Assembly: GCA_025602915.1 (NCBI GenBank)
Contig: JAHLJZ010000023.1
Span: 236,654-300,653 of the forward strand
Reading direction: 5' to 3'
Length of the DNA: 64,000 nt
Source: Paraphysoderma sedebokerense
Taxonomy: Eukaryota; Blastocladiomycota; Physodermatomycetes; Physodermatales; Physodermataceae
Shown: piece by piece, positions 36,532 to 51,000 of the stretch
Layout of the letters: each line of letters opens with the position of its first letter
Numbering within the stretch: the stretch's first letter is position 1
Notes under the pieces: generated by a model
What the model was told of the DNA's origin: nothing
The model's database searches: none
Seen by the model: only the letters and a program-made list of their open reading frames with translations
Made by a program: the position numbers and the translations under genes

Positions 36532-39500
36532 ATGACTTCAGTAGCGCTACCTCTTCAACAACAACAACAAGTGCCTGAAAGTGCTGCAGACACAAGCAGA
36601 AAATCAATCTCTTCCTACTCACTTTCAGATGCTGGACCAAAAGGGCAGAAAGCTAGAGTGACGAAGGACTTTACTGCACGCAACGATGAAGAGTTGACAA
36701 TTGAAGAAGACGACATCGTTATCGTTATCGAAAATGACGGCAAAATGTGCCGAGGTATGTTTCATTTATACTATTATCAATTTCGGTTGCAGGCACATGG
36801 TGTTGTTATCTGAAAATAGTGAATGAAGCAATGGAAAACGACAGTGAAATTGAATCGAATTTTAGCCTAACACTACTTCATTAAAGGTCATCTCCACGGA
36901 CAAACAGGCTTATTTCCCCTTTCACATGTTCTATTACTTGACGATGATGCTGCCATAGATATTGTCCATTCCAACTCCACTCCGGATGCAACCATCGTGG
37001 AAGCGATACCCGAGGAAAAGCAGGAGCAGAATCGTAAATGGTTTAAAGAGTACAAGAGATACAACACTGTGAGAAATTACAGGACGGCATCTGGATTGGA
37101 AGTGACTGTCGGGACTCGGGATAGCATGGTCGGTGACAAAAGGAGAAGTAAAACGGAAGAAATACAACTTTCGAACGAGCAACCATCACAGCCAACAACC
37201 AGCGGTTTCCGTCTCAGAAGCAAAACAGCTGATATTAGCAATTCGGCTAGAATGTCTTCTCGAATATCCAGTCCCACCCCTCAGAGTCCAACTGGAGATG
37301 ACACTGCCAAGAGTCGTCCCTCGAGTCAATTCTTCTCTAGCCCAGACACATTAGGATCCAGGTCTTGGGTAGAATCGATGGGAGGAAGCGAAGTTGTAGA
37401 AAAATTAAACCTCAGTAAAGCAGACATAAAACGACAGGAAGTAATTTACGAAATGGCGAAAACTGAGCAAGATTACGTCAAAGATTTAGATTTCGTTTTA
37501 GAGGTACGAAAGCGAATACATCATCATCGCTTCTCAAACATCACTGACATTCATTCGTTGCTCGCACGAATGTAGACTTATATCACACCATTGCGAAAAA
37601 ACAAAGTCGTTCGCGCTAAAGATCTTGCGATTATCTTCAGCAATTGGGAACAACTCCTTCCAGTCAACCAGGTATATTTTTCTACTTTTATCCCAATACA
37701 CGATTTTGAACTAATCCACAATGTAGGAACTCTTGCGTTCGCTAGAAAGCCGGCGCGGACAAAATAAAATTGTCGAACAAGTCGGCGATATTTGGCTCAG
37801 AATATCTGACTATCTTAAGATTTACACCATGTACTGCAGTAACCACCCGTACGCCTTAGTCAGGTTGGAGAAAGTAATGGGAGTGAAATCTTTTTCAAAA
37901 TTCTGTGATGTATGTCTCTGGTCATTTGATTGCAAACTGCTGTCTTGTGTACCTTATTGATGCCAAATTCACTTACGCTAAATTGTCCATCAAACTTTAA
38001 CAGGCGTGCGCTGCGTTACCCGAATCTCGAAGTATGAATTTAGCGTCATATCTCATCAAGCCGGTTCAGGTATGCATTTATCTATGTATCATACATAACA
38101 GTTTATCAAGTTACAAAGAATTAAACCTTCTATCCACTTATGTCTCAATCAAAAGAGGATTTGCAAGTATCCTCTTCTCGTGAAGGTATGATAGTTCCTT
38201 TAGCCTTATCCATTTAAAAAGATCGACTAAATTTATCTTTCGAAAAGGAATTGATTAAGCAAACTCCCGCCACTCATTCAGATCACCAGAATCTCACGCA
38301 AGCCTTGTCAAAAATTGAAACTGTGGTGACAATTGTGAATGAGGCTGCCAGACAAACTGATGCTGTGCACAAAATGTTAAAAATTCAGGCGAACTTCACA
38401 TCCGTAAGAATTCACTTAATCGTTCATTTAAAGAACACTGATATTCATATTGGGACTTCGTTTCATCGCAATATAGAAACTAAATATTGTAATTCCGTCG
38501 CGCCAATTCATCACCTCAAAAAGTTTCGAAGTTTTGGAATTCGGTAACACAAGAGGCACTATGGGTAAAAAACCGAGGGAAGTGTTTGTGTTCAATGATA
38601 TGATGATCATGGCAAAAAGCGAAAGAGGCGGTGTATTAGGTGGCAGCAGTGAAGAAGTGAAATATAAATTGATGGGAATGATTCCTTTTGATCATGTCGT
38701 AATTAGAGGCCAGGATGGTCACGGCGAAGGTTTGTTCATTTTCTTCATATTCTCTACCAAAGAGGTGGATAGTTCTGAATGACTAATATCAGCATTCGGT
38801 AGCGATGATGACCGAGTATTTTGAGTTACATTCACCGGATGATAAACGCTCCTATATCTTTATGTGCGATACCGCCCAAATCAAAAATCAATGGCTCGAG
38901 AAACTATCCGACTTAATCAACACCCATCAGAGCAATCTCGCTAGACTTAAGGGGCCAGACGCGAAACTTCCGATATCTGCCCCGCAACTGGTTGCCGCTG
39001 CGCAAGACCAACCAACCTCTAAACCATCCAAAACTGCGTCCGTGGCACCCGCGATCCCCCCTATAACCCCGGTATCGCCGTTTGTTGCTCCAGTGATTGT
39101 CGAATCAAACAATTTGCCCGCCTCCCAAACGTCGCATTCAATCTCTTCCACCATTGAGCACGAAACAGAACACAATAACCATCAAGCGGAAAATGGGTTG
39201 GGCAATTCCGGCAATTCTGGAGGATCTAAGAAAGTCGGAAAACTAACGACACCTGATGTGGCGAACGTTTTGTCCAATATCTACACTAGCCAAAACACCG
39301 CTTACTTGTCTAGCCTTTCTACTGTGACTGAGACCAGTCATTCCGATGACAATCTTCAAAGTGCCCAACAAAGTACCTCATTGTCAGGCAAAACAAAGAG
39401 CGCGTCCGATATTAATTCATCTTCCACAATCGAAACATCTAAGTTGTCCTCTAGAACTCAGAGCAACTCGAGTGTTCGCGAAGTCGCAACACCTGGAGAG

Positions 39501-40776
39501 AAGTCACCAAAGCATGCTTCAAGTGATGATCTCAAAACCCCACCGACCATCAAGACTTCGTCGGGTAAAGTTGTTCCGGCAATTCCACCTAAGCCAGCAC
39601 TTAAACCAGTTACCCCAACTTCACCTCAGCGCACCAAGATCATGAGTGACGGCAATTCAATGATTAGTCCCACGAGTGCGGTCAGCAACGAAGATTTGCC
39701 AACAAATGTGGTCAAACCATCGATGTTGCGAAATGACCAATTTAAATATAAATCAACAGCTAATTCGAAATCCAACACAAACTTGCCTTCGCCTTCGCCT
39801 TTAGTGTCCAGGTCCACAGTGCAATCTCAGTCGTCCGTCACTTCCCCGCCGTTACCTAGAGATTTGCAGAGCCGTGAAAGGCCACTCCCGCAATCAGTCT
39901 CTACTCGTGTCACCACCCAAGATATCAATTCTGCCGTGTCAGCAGTAGTCTCGAGTCCCGTGGACACAGAAGATACCCACAGCATAGACGACGATACTGC
40001 CTCAGTTGATTCTATTCCGAGCTCCCCTACGATTGTCAGTGGAATCCCGTAAGTACTTTCTATAGTTGCGATTTATCAGGACGATAACATTAACACATTC
40101 CATTCAGTGCAAAGGTATTGAATCGACGAAGCGTTGCGAATAATGCCAATGTATCCAAACCTGTAAAATCAGCAACTGTTGGCGAAGTGTACAAAACATC
40201 CGAGTCGAAGAAAGATTATGTGAGTTAGATTATAACATGCTTCAATTTGGTTGCTTATGTTAAATATTTTATTGCGTCATATTAGATTTATGTCATTGAA
40301 ACAACTCGCATCGGAATCCCACAATCCAATATCATTTTCCATACCTATGAAGACTTCTTTGATTTCCATTTGCAACTCATTGGACACTTCCCTGAGGAAG
40401 CTGGCGTTAAAGGCTCAGGTAGCCTCAGTCCTTCAAAGCGAAGTAGCGTTCAGGATGGCGGTTTGGCAGTAGATGATTCGGCAAGCCAGGACAAACTGAA
40501 TAGAATTATTCCAGAATTCCCGCCTCAGATGATGTTTGTTACAGATTCTGTTGCACGAAATAGGATGACATTACTGCAGAATTATGTCAATGTACGTTGT
40601 TTATTTGCTGAGAAACGGTTTGGCTTGATTTTACTAATTACTTTTGATATTCTTTACAGAGTATCTTGTCGCTGCCGGGTAAAATTTCTCGATCACCTGT
40701 AACTCTTGCATTCTTTAAGCAAGACGGGAAAAGGGCACAAACAATATTGAACAAATTAAGTAAAGCAGAGTGTTAA
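36532..40776 (+). CDS. Rho guanine-nucleotide exchange factor with SH3-DH-PH-PX architecture
   Basis: Twelve exons: 36532-36754, 36887-37503, 37576-37671, 37727-37909, 38004-38069, 38156-38185, 38248-38403, 38477-38729, 38803-40048, 40108-40219, 40286-40591, 40660-40776; 1134 residues. SH3 at about 40-93 (KARVTKDFTARNDEELTIEE ... GHLHGQTGLFP). DH at about 257-450, with YEMAKTEQDYVKDLD (CR1) and the conserved LIKPVQ/RICKYPLLVKEL (CR3) split by an intron. PH at about 458-580 (LNIVIPSRQFI, VFVFNDMMIM, NQWLEKLSDLI). A 370-residue Ser/Pro-rich linker contains polyproline sites (IPPKPALKP). A PX domain spans about 980-1115 (IYVIETTRIG..., EFPPQMMF, NRMTLLQNYVNSIL). It should activate Rho/Cdc42 GTPases at phosphoinositide-rich membranes in cell polarity. 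Exon 8 ends in a GTTTGT donor. Confidence 0.9.
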
Positions 40777-41558
40777 TAGTGAATTGGTCTGAATATTGAT
40801 GATATAAAGGACTTTCAAATTAGTTTAATTTAATTAGAGCCCAAGTTCTCTAAGGCGGGTTACATAACATTTCATTGCGTTGAACAAATATCGAGCGAAA
40901 TTTAGTTGTATGTAATTCATGTAAATCGATTATTGTTAATTGTCAGTTTGTATATTATGGTCTATGAAGTTTATATTTTGTCAGACATGTTTGGTTCCTC
41001 TGACTTTGCTACATACGCAATTGCTTTGAGTCTGCCGGACGGTGCAGGAGTTCGCTTTGTTTGCCAATGTGTCGGGACGGAACAGTAAAAACGATTAATC
41101 GAAACGCAAGCCTCCTCTAACAAATGTGTATCATATCAATCAATCTTTATTCGGGGCACTCCTCAGATGCCAAAAAAGAACATTCGCCCTCTAAATTGCC
41201 ACACGGCATGCAACTGATAACCAGACGATATATCCCTGATATCGCACGTTTCTCCCCATGTGCCCGTCGAATTGACAATCCCGGTTCCTTTGTTCAAGAG
41301 ACACGCTTCGTTCTTGGCAACTAAGTCTAATCAATGGCCCATCCTCTGCTAGAACAATATCAGAATTTCTTCTCTTCCATAGAGGATGTATAGACATTGC
41401 GGGGAGATGGGCTGATTTGGAATTGCCAAGCGGCAAATCTAAATTTTTATCTGATTTTTTTTTGTTGTTTCCCCTCTTATAGAGAACTCTGGTTCCCTAA
41501 AAAATATTCTTCCAACAACTGTTCACGAGCGAATTGAGAACTGGGAGTTTATATAACA
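40777..41558. other. Intergenic region, about 0.8 kb
   Basis: Spacer upstream of the zinc-finger gene. A TTTATATAAC box sits only about 10 bases before the ATG at 41559, so the true transcription start is unclear. No supported gene. Confidence 0.45.
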
Positions 41559-42416
41559 ATGGTTTCATCACTACCACTTTTACTCCCGAAGCCCGAAGTA
41601 ATTGAACAATTTAACGTTCCATGTTTCCGGCCACTCGGTTGTGGCAATGGTTCGCAACCAACGTCATGGAGTCACGACCGTCAGCGACAGACCACTGCCT
41701 TCAATCCTTCATCAATTAATACCCCAATAAATACTCAACCGTTTACCAGCTCAATGGATAATGTTTCGAATTCGAGCCTGAATTCTCAAAATTTTGAATC
41801 GTTCTGCTATTCTGCTCTGGACAGCTCCTTGCTGGATCAATTACTGTTGACTATGCCCTTGACCGATTTATCAATACTCGATACCGGCATTCCAGCATCT
41901 CAACTGCTCCCAAGTCCTCCCAGCTCTCCCCTCATGTATAGCCCGCAGTCATTTCAATTTCCATCCCTTCCCTCGCCAATTCATCAAAGCCCAATAGCAT
42001 CTACCCTGCCGCCAACGTCAATTCCTATACCTATTCATTCATACCCCATACAGTTTCAAAAATCCGCCAACTTTACCACAAAATATAAACCGCCGAACCT
42101 TCTTCACTTGATACCGCCTCATCTTAAACCCATCGACTTATATCCTAACCTCGCTTTTGAATCGAAATTATTGATTAAAAATTTCAAATCAAAATATATT
42201 CAACATCTTACAAAAGAGTCTGTGAAATGTAATTATCCAAATTGTCATAAAGTTTTGTCTAAATCTTCAACCCATTGTCACGTTAGAACTCATTTGGTGG
42301 TCAAAAGATATGTTTGTCCGTCCTGTTCGAAAGCTTTTTTAAGAAGAGGTGATTGTAATAGACATGTTATTAGAAGTCATGTATTGAAGAATAGTTCCTC
42401 AAAAATAAGCAGTTGA
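41559..42416 (+). CDS. C2H2 zinc-finger transcription factor
   Basis: Single exon of 285 residues. The N-terminal 200 residues are Ser/Pro/Asn-rich with a cluster of short hydrophobic motifs (DSSLLDQLLLTMPLTDLSIL) that looks like an activation region. Two adjacent C2H2 fingers end the protein: a first with CNYPNCHKVL then HCHVRTH, and a second with YVCPSCSKAFLRRGDCNRH followed by RSH. The linker VVKRY is shorter than the classic TGEKP type. The layout (disordered N-terminus, two terminal fingers) is common in fungal regulators. Targets are unknown. No nuclear signal beyond basic residues around the fingers. Confidence 0.9.
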   Translation: MVSSLPLLLPKPEVIEQFNVPCFRPLGCGNGSQPTSWSHDRQRQTTAFNPSSINTPINTQPFTSSMDNVSNSSLNSQNFESFCYSALDSSLLDQLLLTMPLTDLSILDTGIPASQLLPSPPSSPLMYSPQSFQFPSLPSPIHQSPIASTLPPTSIPIPIHSYPIQFQKSANFTTKYKPPNLLHLIPPHLKPIDLYPNLAFESKLLIKNFKSKYIQHLTKESVKCNYPNCHKVLSKSSTHCHVRTHLVVKRYVCPSCSKAFLRRGDCNRHVIRSHVLKNSSSKISS

Positions 42417-42768
42417 TAATGCTACGATTTAATGGGCACTTTTTATAATAAAAAGATACTATATTGTTTTGTGCAATAATTGTTGCGTTATCATACACTC
42501 AAGCATATGCTTTCAAAGATTATACCGCGAACTAAACGATGCCAAATTACCAATGTCGGACCAGAAAGAATTCGTATACTGCTTTTGCAGTTCCAGTTTT
42601 TTAATGACGAAGTGCCTTTGCCCTTTGTACAATTGTTTATCAGGAGGTCTAATATTCGTGGTGCGTCAATTTAAGATTATTTGAATTTAACTCTTTGTTC
42701 AATCCCATTGCTATTCATTTCTCAATGTACAATATATATTCACATCCAACAAACCGACATCAAGCTAT
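42417..42768. other. Convergent intergenic region
   Basis: This 350-base gap separates the 3' ends of the zinc-finger gene and the proteasome gene. Small frames at 42469-42684 have no support. AT-rich 3' flanks only. Confidence 0.5.
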
Positions 42769-44523
<1,755 letters not shown>

Positions 44524-45939
44524 CTACTTTTTCTCAATGAACCGATTCCAAAATACCCCAACGCTTTCGAAATACCCTGACTGTAAACAGGCATTGTTGT
44601 GCGTTCCATTCTCTAACGATACAAACATTCGATTCCTTTCTCGACCTGCTATCTGATATTTCAGCTTGACGCCGTCAACATCGTCTTCAATGTCCGCGCC
44701 GGGTGTGCTCTCCTCCCCCTCCTCGTTCCCTGCAATTTCGGCGCCCCCAACAGTCGTCCACAACTTTTCCATATGACTCCGTGGCACCAATTCGTCTTTT
44801 TTGGAACTCAAAAACAGCATTGGAATGGTCTCGGGTATTGATTTGACTGTTTTGTGAGATGGCCAAATTTGATGGCAAAGGAATCGAAGGGGAGAGATCA
44901 ATGGGAGGAGATGCGGAATGAGAAGAGGCTGGTTCAATAATTGATTTAACACAAATATAATTAATATAGTTAGTGACAATTCATAATGCGGATTGAACTG
45001 ACTTCATGGGTCAACTGAGCTACAACTGACATCGCCGAACGACTTTGAAAACGTAATAGAAAAATTTAAAGGAAGCAAGTGGCTTGAGCAAACGGCTTGT
45101 TGCAGAATAAACACTCACAATGCTTAAAAATGTATTCTCCAACATCAACGCTTTTACTTTGTCTGCATTTCTTGCCACCAAGTCAATCGCCACTGCACCT
45201 CCAATAGACTGACCAAACACGATAATTCTGGTATGTTGCAGGATTGGATGAGTATTAACAAAATCAAGACAAGTTTGTGAGTCAATTCGAAGTCCGGATT
45301 CGTTTGGGCGACCGGTGGATAGACCGTAGCTGTCGGCGGGGTAAACACAGTAGGGTTGATCCGGATAGTATGGGATAACATCCATTGTAAATATCAGTAG
45401 AAAAAGCCATTAGATAGTTAGTTAACTTTAAAACTTTCAATTCTCAATACAATTTATGTATTGGATTAAAGACAATCAACGGATATGCCGGTACTTTGGT
45501 GGATTAGAATTGACAACACATACCCACGGTAACTTAACATGACAACATTACATTTCAACAGATTCTGCAACATCCTTGCAATGGGCAATCTATGTCCCAT
45601 ATTTCCAGCGTTGGCATGTAGATACAACAAAGTTGGCCTTTGCTTCCCTATATCTTCATTCTTTCCCTCGACATAATACATGATATAACACCTGAGGACC
45701 TCGCCGTCTCTGGTGTCCAACTTTACCTCTTCCCATTTCTCGAAATTGAACAGTCTTGGCGAATCAACAATCTCTCGAGATCCGGGAGGGAAGTGTGCAG
45801 GGTAGATAAGGGCTGTTTGGTAAAAGTATAGACCCAAAACGAGTGAGGTTGGAATGACGAGCAGGAGAGTGGACAATGTTGTTGAGAGCGGGGACGACGT
45901 CGGGAGGGAAAAGAAGGAAAGAATGTTGGGAAATGTCAT
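44524..45939 (-). CDS. bem46: Alpha/beta hydrolase of the Bem46/ABHD13 family
   Basis: Exons on the minus strand: 45939-45524, 45329-45119, 44928-44524; 343 residues. I start at the ATG at 45939; the longer frame begins with TTG. An N-terminal hydrophobic helix (residues about 18-38, TLSTLLLVIPTSLVLGLYFY) anchors it in the ER or plasma membrane. Family motifs are LYLHANAGNMGHR (oxyanion), the junction SYRGYGLSTGRPNESGL, FGQSIGGAVAI (nucleophile Ser in GQSIGG), ENTFLSI, and DELVPRSHM (acid Asp) with the His in NGTHNNA. An acidic insertion of about 25 residues (GNEEGEESTPGADIEDDVD) before the last strand is atypical. Bem46 proteins affect polarity and signalling in fungi; the substrate is unknown. 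Both introns are long (194 and 190 bases). Confidence 0.93.
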
Positions 45940-46946
45940 CGATACTAATCCACTACCTATATTCTTTGTCAATTGGAATAACTTTCAAAATAAACTGGAT
46001 GATGACAGCGACGATAATTATATTCGCTGAGAGGAATGGAATTTGTGTTCAGTTCCACGGCAAAGAATTACCCAGGCCAAATTTAGTTCATTCCATTCCA
46101 AGAATTTGATGTGAGTATTCCTCCATTTTAATATCGCTGACGTTTTCATAAAATTATTATTCAATGAATGTTTGCTGTCATAATTCTTATACATTATTTT
46201 CTCTGCTTTTCATCTTTTAGCGGACATACCACAGTAGAGAGGGCCGACATTCTGGAGATGCACAATTGTTAAGCATGTCAGTACGGTTTCCTTCCAATAC
46301 TGTAATAAAAATTGCAAATTCCGCCCATATTTGCAAATCATGATATAATTTATACCATTCGGTTGGTCGCTTACAGGTCTGGAGCGCTTGGCCAGTGGTC
46401 GAACCGCGAGTTAATTGTCGGCCCAAATTCGGAAAATCAGGCAAAACGCAAAATTGTATATGCAGCACTTAATAAAAACCTATCCCTTTTTCACTAGTAT
46501 ATTTGTGTGAACTCTTGTTGGCCATAAATTTTGATTTTTAATTATTATGGCTTTGTCATCGTCCTCTCTTTGTAGTATCTTTAGTTTTCCACGCATTCAT
46601 GATGTATTCGGTTAAAACGGACATTGTATGCCGATTCAATATTGCAAACTAAATGCAAGCAGCAGCTTTTGTAGCAACTCATGTATTTTGTTTTCTTCTC
46701 TTAGAATTCCGTTCCTGTAGCGTTTATTGACAAAATCGAACGCATCCATCTAATATTTAGTGTTATCAGTTATTGTACTAGTCATTTTTATCCGTCAAAA
46801 GTCAATTTAAGCTTAATTCTGTCCCTTCAATCTAGTCGGTTGTCCGATTTGTCGTCTGTTAGTTACACATCCACCATGCCGCAGAAATCCCAAAACCATC
46901 ATCCACTGATATCTGAATGCCTTCAAGAGTTCTCTATGAACTATTT
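45940..46946. other. Intergenic region, about 1 kb
   Basis: AT-rich sequence upstream of Bem46. Small frames on both strands (for example 46217-46468 minus) lack protein-like features. I see no RNA gene or repeat. Confidence 0.45.
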
Positions 46947-47423
46947 CTAATAGCTATTACACTCTCCTATTGTCTGTATATTCGAAAGGAATTCAGAATT
47001 TTTAATTTCATCGTAAGGAACGGACGCGGGAATCCAGAGTTCGTGCGACCGGCCAGAAATTCCATCGTAAGGAAATTCCGTTTTTTCATTCTCACCACAA
47101 TCAGCGACGACTGTATATATTCCATATCCACAACCCTCGATAACTATCATTTGCAATCGCATTCTTATCGAAGAGAGCAGCTGCTGCCGTCGTTGTCTAG
47201 TCAAAACCCAGATTTCCCAGACGCAAAACTCCATCGGCCACCGTCCCCGCTTCACCATCAATGTTGGCTGCTGGTTCGGACAATTCGGTTTGTATCTTTT
47301 GGTCATATTCAAATCTTTAAGAATGAGGTTTAAATCGCAATGCTCTTGTGCCTCAGCCAGAAAGATGTTTTTCAAGTGTCTATGCTTTTGCTTTTCCTTC
47401 AACCGTTCTCGGGTCGCTAACAT
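46947..47423 (-). CDS. Uncharacterised small protein, about 158 codons (possibly spliced)
   Basis: The frame begins with ATG at 47423. Its first 65 residues look like a real protein: a charged helix (MLATRERLKEKQKHRH) followed by KNIFLAEAQEHCDLNLIL and KDLNMTKRYKPN. The second half is less convincing and may include an unspliced intron (a GT near codon 68 and possible AG acceptors about 40-80 bases on). No signal peptide or membrane segment. A plus-strand frame at 46917-47333 overlaps it and looks like its shadow. I do not recognise the family. Confidence 0.45.
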   Translation of the reverse strand: MLATRERLKEKQKHRHLKNIFLAEAQEHCDLNLILKDLNMTKRYKPNCPNQQPTLMVKRGRWPMEFCVWEIWVLTRQRRQQLLSSIRMRLQMIVIEGCGYGIYTVVADCGENEKTEFPYDGISGRSHELWIPASVPYDEIKNSEFLSNIQTIGECNSY

Positions 47424-48000
47424 GCCAACTTTCGTTGAACATTTTCATTCTAATTCAAATTCTGCACAATTCTACTGTACCGATGTACTACTTATTAACC
47501 ATATTCTCTGACGCAGTCAAATCCTGCGCCTGAAATGTCCGAGGTTCGTCTTCATCTTTATTCTATAAGTCTCTTTTCTCAGTCTGTTGCAACACCGATA
47601 ACATACTCTATGGTTACAATGTTGTTACGGAGGAAAGAGATTGATCTTCCTCGTATTTCTCGAATTTTAACTTACGATTCTTTTTCGGTCATACTACTGT
47701 TCAATGTTCTTTGTTGATCATTGTCCTTTCTCCAAATCATCCTTGACTTTGAACGTACCAAAGAACCGACCAAGGCGATCCAATACCACAGTCCAGCGAC
47801 AATCGTACGTTACTTACTCTATAAGCAAAGTTTGACTTGAAAGAAGAAAAACTGAACTGTCTCACTTTCTTACCTGTCTTGGCGAATACGTTTTTGTTTC
47901 CTCTTTTCATCACAGCAGCCCAGTCCTTACACGCAAACGAGACCGCCGGCCGTCGTCTGAACTTAACCCCTCTCAATCTGATTATATCAACAGCGCTTAC
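47424..48000. promoter_or_regulatory. Divergent promoter upstream of the AAA-bromodomain gene
   Basis: This 580-base region lies between two divergent starts. An ATCAACAG string 8 bases before the ATG at 48001 could be a 3' splice acceptor of a 5' UTR intron. Small frames here (47535-47717 plus, 47737-48021 minus) are not supported. Confidence 0.35.
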
Positions 48001-51000
48001 ATGACACAAAATGACAGCCAACGTTCTCGTCGAAGAGTAGCCCCTAAATCTTATGTTGACGATTTCCCAGACGATTATCTGTTTGGTGATGATTATGAGG
48101 CTGGTGTTGAGGAAGATTACGGAAATGGGCGAGAAAGAACTAGTAAACGAATGAAAGTAAAGCAGGAAAATTTGAACGATAATGGCAATATGTCAGGTAT
48201 GAGAAGCGGAAGATATAGTACTAGAACGAGACCTTCCGAGAATCAAAACTACCAGGAGATGGAATCGGTCTCCGATGACCACTATGAAGGTAGTAGGAAT
48301 AGAAGGCAAACTAGAAACTCAGCCAGGACTACACGGTCATCTGCCTCATATGACAAATCTACTGATGGTTCAAAGGAAGTTCTTACAGTAAGGATTCCCA
48401 GACAGAGATACACCCAGGAATCCGAACAGGAAGAGATAGTGGACGAAATATTGCAAGATTTTCATGAAGAGGAAGGAGGGAATTCACCGACCGTGAAACG
48501 AACTACCCGAAGTACTCGTCACAATACACAGAGAATAGAGTTTAGTGAAGACGTGGATCATAATGATGATAGCCAAGGTGAAGATGAAATAATCAGAAAC
48601 CGCGATCAGGATTCTCAGGAGGGCGAATCAGACTGGTGTCCTGAGACGACTGTTAGAGGCGATACTCAATCCGATGACGAAGAGGATGTTGAAAGTCCGA
48701 ATCACGATGTAGATGTTGATACTCCTTCGGATGATTTCCTGCTTGACGACGAAATGAATAGCCGTCCATACAACACCCGGCCCTCCAGACGTCCCATCCA
48801 GCATCAAATGGCCGAATCTGACCATCAAGAAACAGGTCGATATGGTCTACGTCCTCGGAAGTCTAGCCGTATTGGATTTTCAAGCATATCAAATGATGCG
48901 AGAAGTTTCACTAGCCCAACTAGACGAACTAATACTCGATACAATCTTCGGGGATCAGCTAGAACAGAAGAAGGAGCTTTTGAAGTTCCCAAACCCCCCG
49001 CGGATCATAGAAGGAGAGACAATGATCGCTATCACAGCAGTAAACGAAGCGGAGGAACACACGCAGGAGGGAGGAGAACCGGCGGTGGCAACGATAGAGA
49101 AAGAGATATAATGAGTGAACTCATGAAAGCTATCAAAAAGTCAAGAGGAGGAGATAATGTGAGTGGATTCTACATATTGTTTATGATCGTTTTTTCCTTG
49201 CTTTTTCGTGTCACTTCTAATTCTCAACCAAGGATGACGAACCCAATTTGAAACGGTTTAATCCTGTCGCATTCGGAGGGAATGATACTGCGGCAGACAT
49301 GTTACCTCTGAATTATCTTGAAGTCTTGGAACACCGGAAAAAGCATGGGTTATTGCATCCAGATGCGATGGGGATGGTTGGTATGTAACCTAAAAAGTCA
49401 CTCATGTATTTTGGCACACGTTTTCCGCTCTAACATACCTGATTTTTACAGGAACTGACAACGTAGATCCTCTGAACGATACTTCTAAAATCGGATTTGA
49501 CATGGTGGGCGGATTAGATCATCGTATCCTTTTTCATTCAGTTCATGCTACATTTCGCTCTGATATTTGTTGAATCATCATTTCAACGGACAAATATTTC
49601 TTAACATTCCGAATTAGATATTCACACTTTAAAGGAAATGGTGTTTCTACCGCTATTATATCCCGAACTGTACGCAAACTTTGGAATCAACCCACCGAGA
49701 GGTACAATTCCGTTTTCTATTGTCTGATGTTTGATTGTTTGAATTGTTCTCCCTTCATTTTTTAATGACCATTTCATTGCGTGGTTCGTTCGTCTAGGCG
49801 TACTCTTTCACGGCCCTCCGGGAACGGGTAAAACCTTGGTTGCTCGCGCTTTGGCCAATAGTTGTTCTACAAATACGACAAAGATATCATTTTTCATGAG
49901 AAAAGGAGCGGATATATTGTCAAAGTGGGTTGGAGAGGCTGAACGTAATTTAAGATGTTTGTTTGAAGAGGCAAGAAAGTGGCAACCCAGTATCATCTTC
50001 TTTGACGGTTAGTAAAGACCATTATTGGCTTTCTCTTTCATTTTTCTTTGGTTAAGTGGTTACCGATACTGTTGATGAGTTTTTGATTGACTGTTTGTTT
50101 TCTGTTTCTCTAGAAATCGATGGATTAGCTCCATGCCGAAGTGGTGATCGAGGCGATCAAGTTTATGCTTCCATTGTATCTAGTATGTTGGCTCTTATGG
50201 ACGGAATCGATTCTCGTGGGCAAATCGTAGTGATTGGAAGTACTAATCGAATTGATTCTATCGGTGAGTTGTCTATCCGATTTCAGCATTTGCCATCTTA
50301 TCCATTCTTCTAAAATTTTGTCATACTGTTCAAATATTAAGATCCCGCTCTTCGACGACCCGGTCGGTTTGATCGGGAATTATACTTCGGTTACCCCAAT
50401 AAGGGGGCGAGGAAAACGATCCTTGATATAGCGACTAAAAAATGGAAGCATCAACCCTCCGAAGAATTTAAAATGTATCTTGCCGAAATGACAAAAGGAT
50501 ATTGTGGAGCTGATATTAAAGTATGTCGTATTGACCCTCTCCCCTCCGCGTTAGCATAAGACGACTAACTGTCAATTGAACGAAGGATTTGTGTACGCGG
50601 GCTTCATTGAAAGCGATTCAAAGAGTTTATCCTCAAATATACCAGAGTCAACAAAAGTTGCTTGTGGAGGGTGAGAATATCAGAGTTGAAAAAAGGGATT
50701 TCCTGGTGTGCTTCAAAGGTTGAACTTCTATTTTATTTTATTTCTGTTTTAATAGTTCAATATGGGCTTTGCGACTGACTAAATTGTAGAAATGACACCT
50801 GCTTCAGCTCGTTCCACTCATTCCACCCCGCAACCTATTCCGAAACTTATTGAACCGTTGTTGTCAACTCAACTCGCCAAAGTTACATCAACTATACATA
50901 GTATCGCCCCTTATTTATCTTCATCTCATTTTATTACCGGTTCTCAATCGATTGATGGCGATGACGAGGAGGACGAATTCGACGATGAAGATGAGACTAG

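Noticed and set aside
46917-47333. Plus-strand frame of 138 codons
   Set aside because: It overlaps the minus-strand frame with better protein character and has the Ile/Phe/Tyr-rich look of an antisense shadow.
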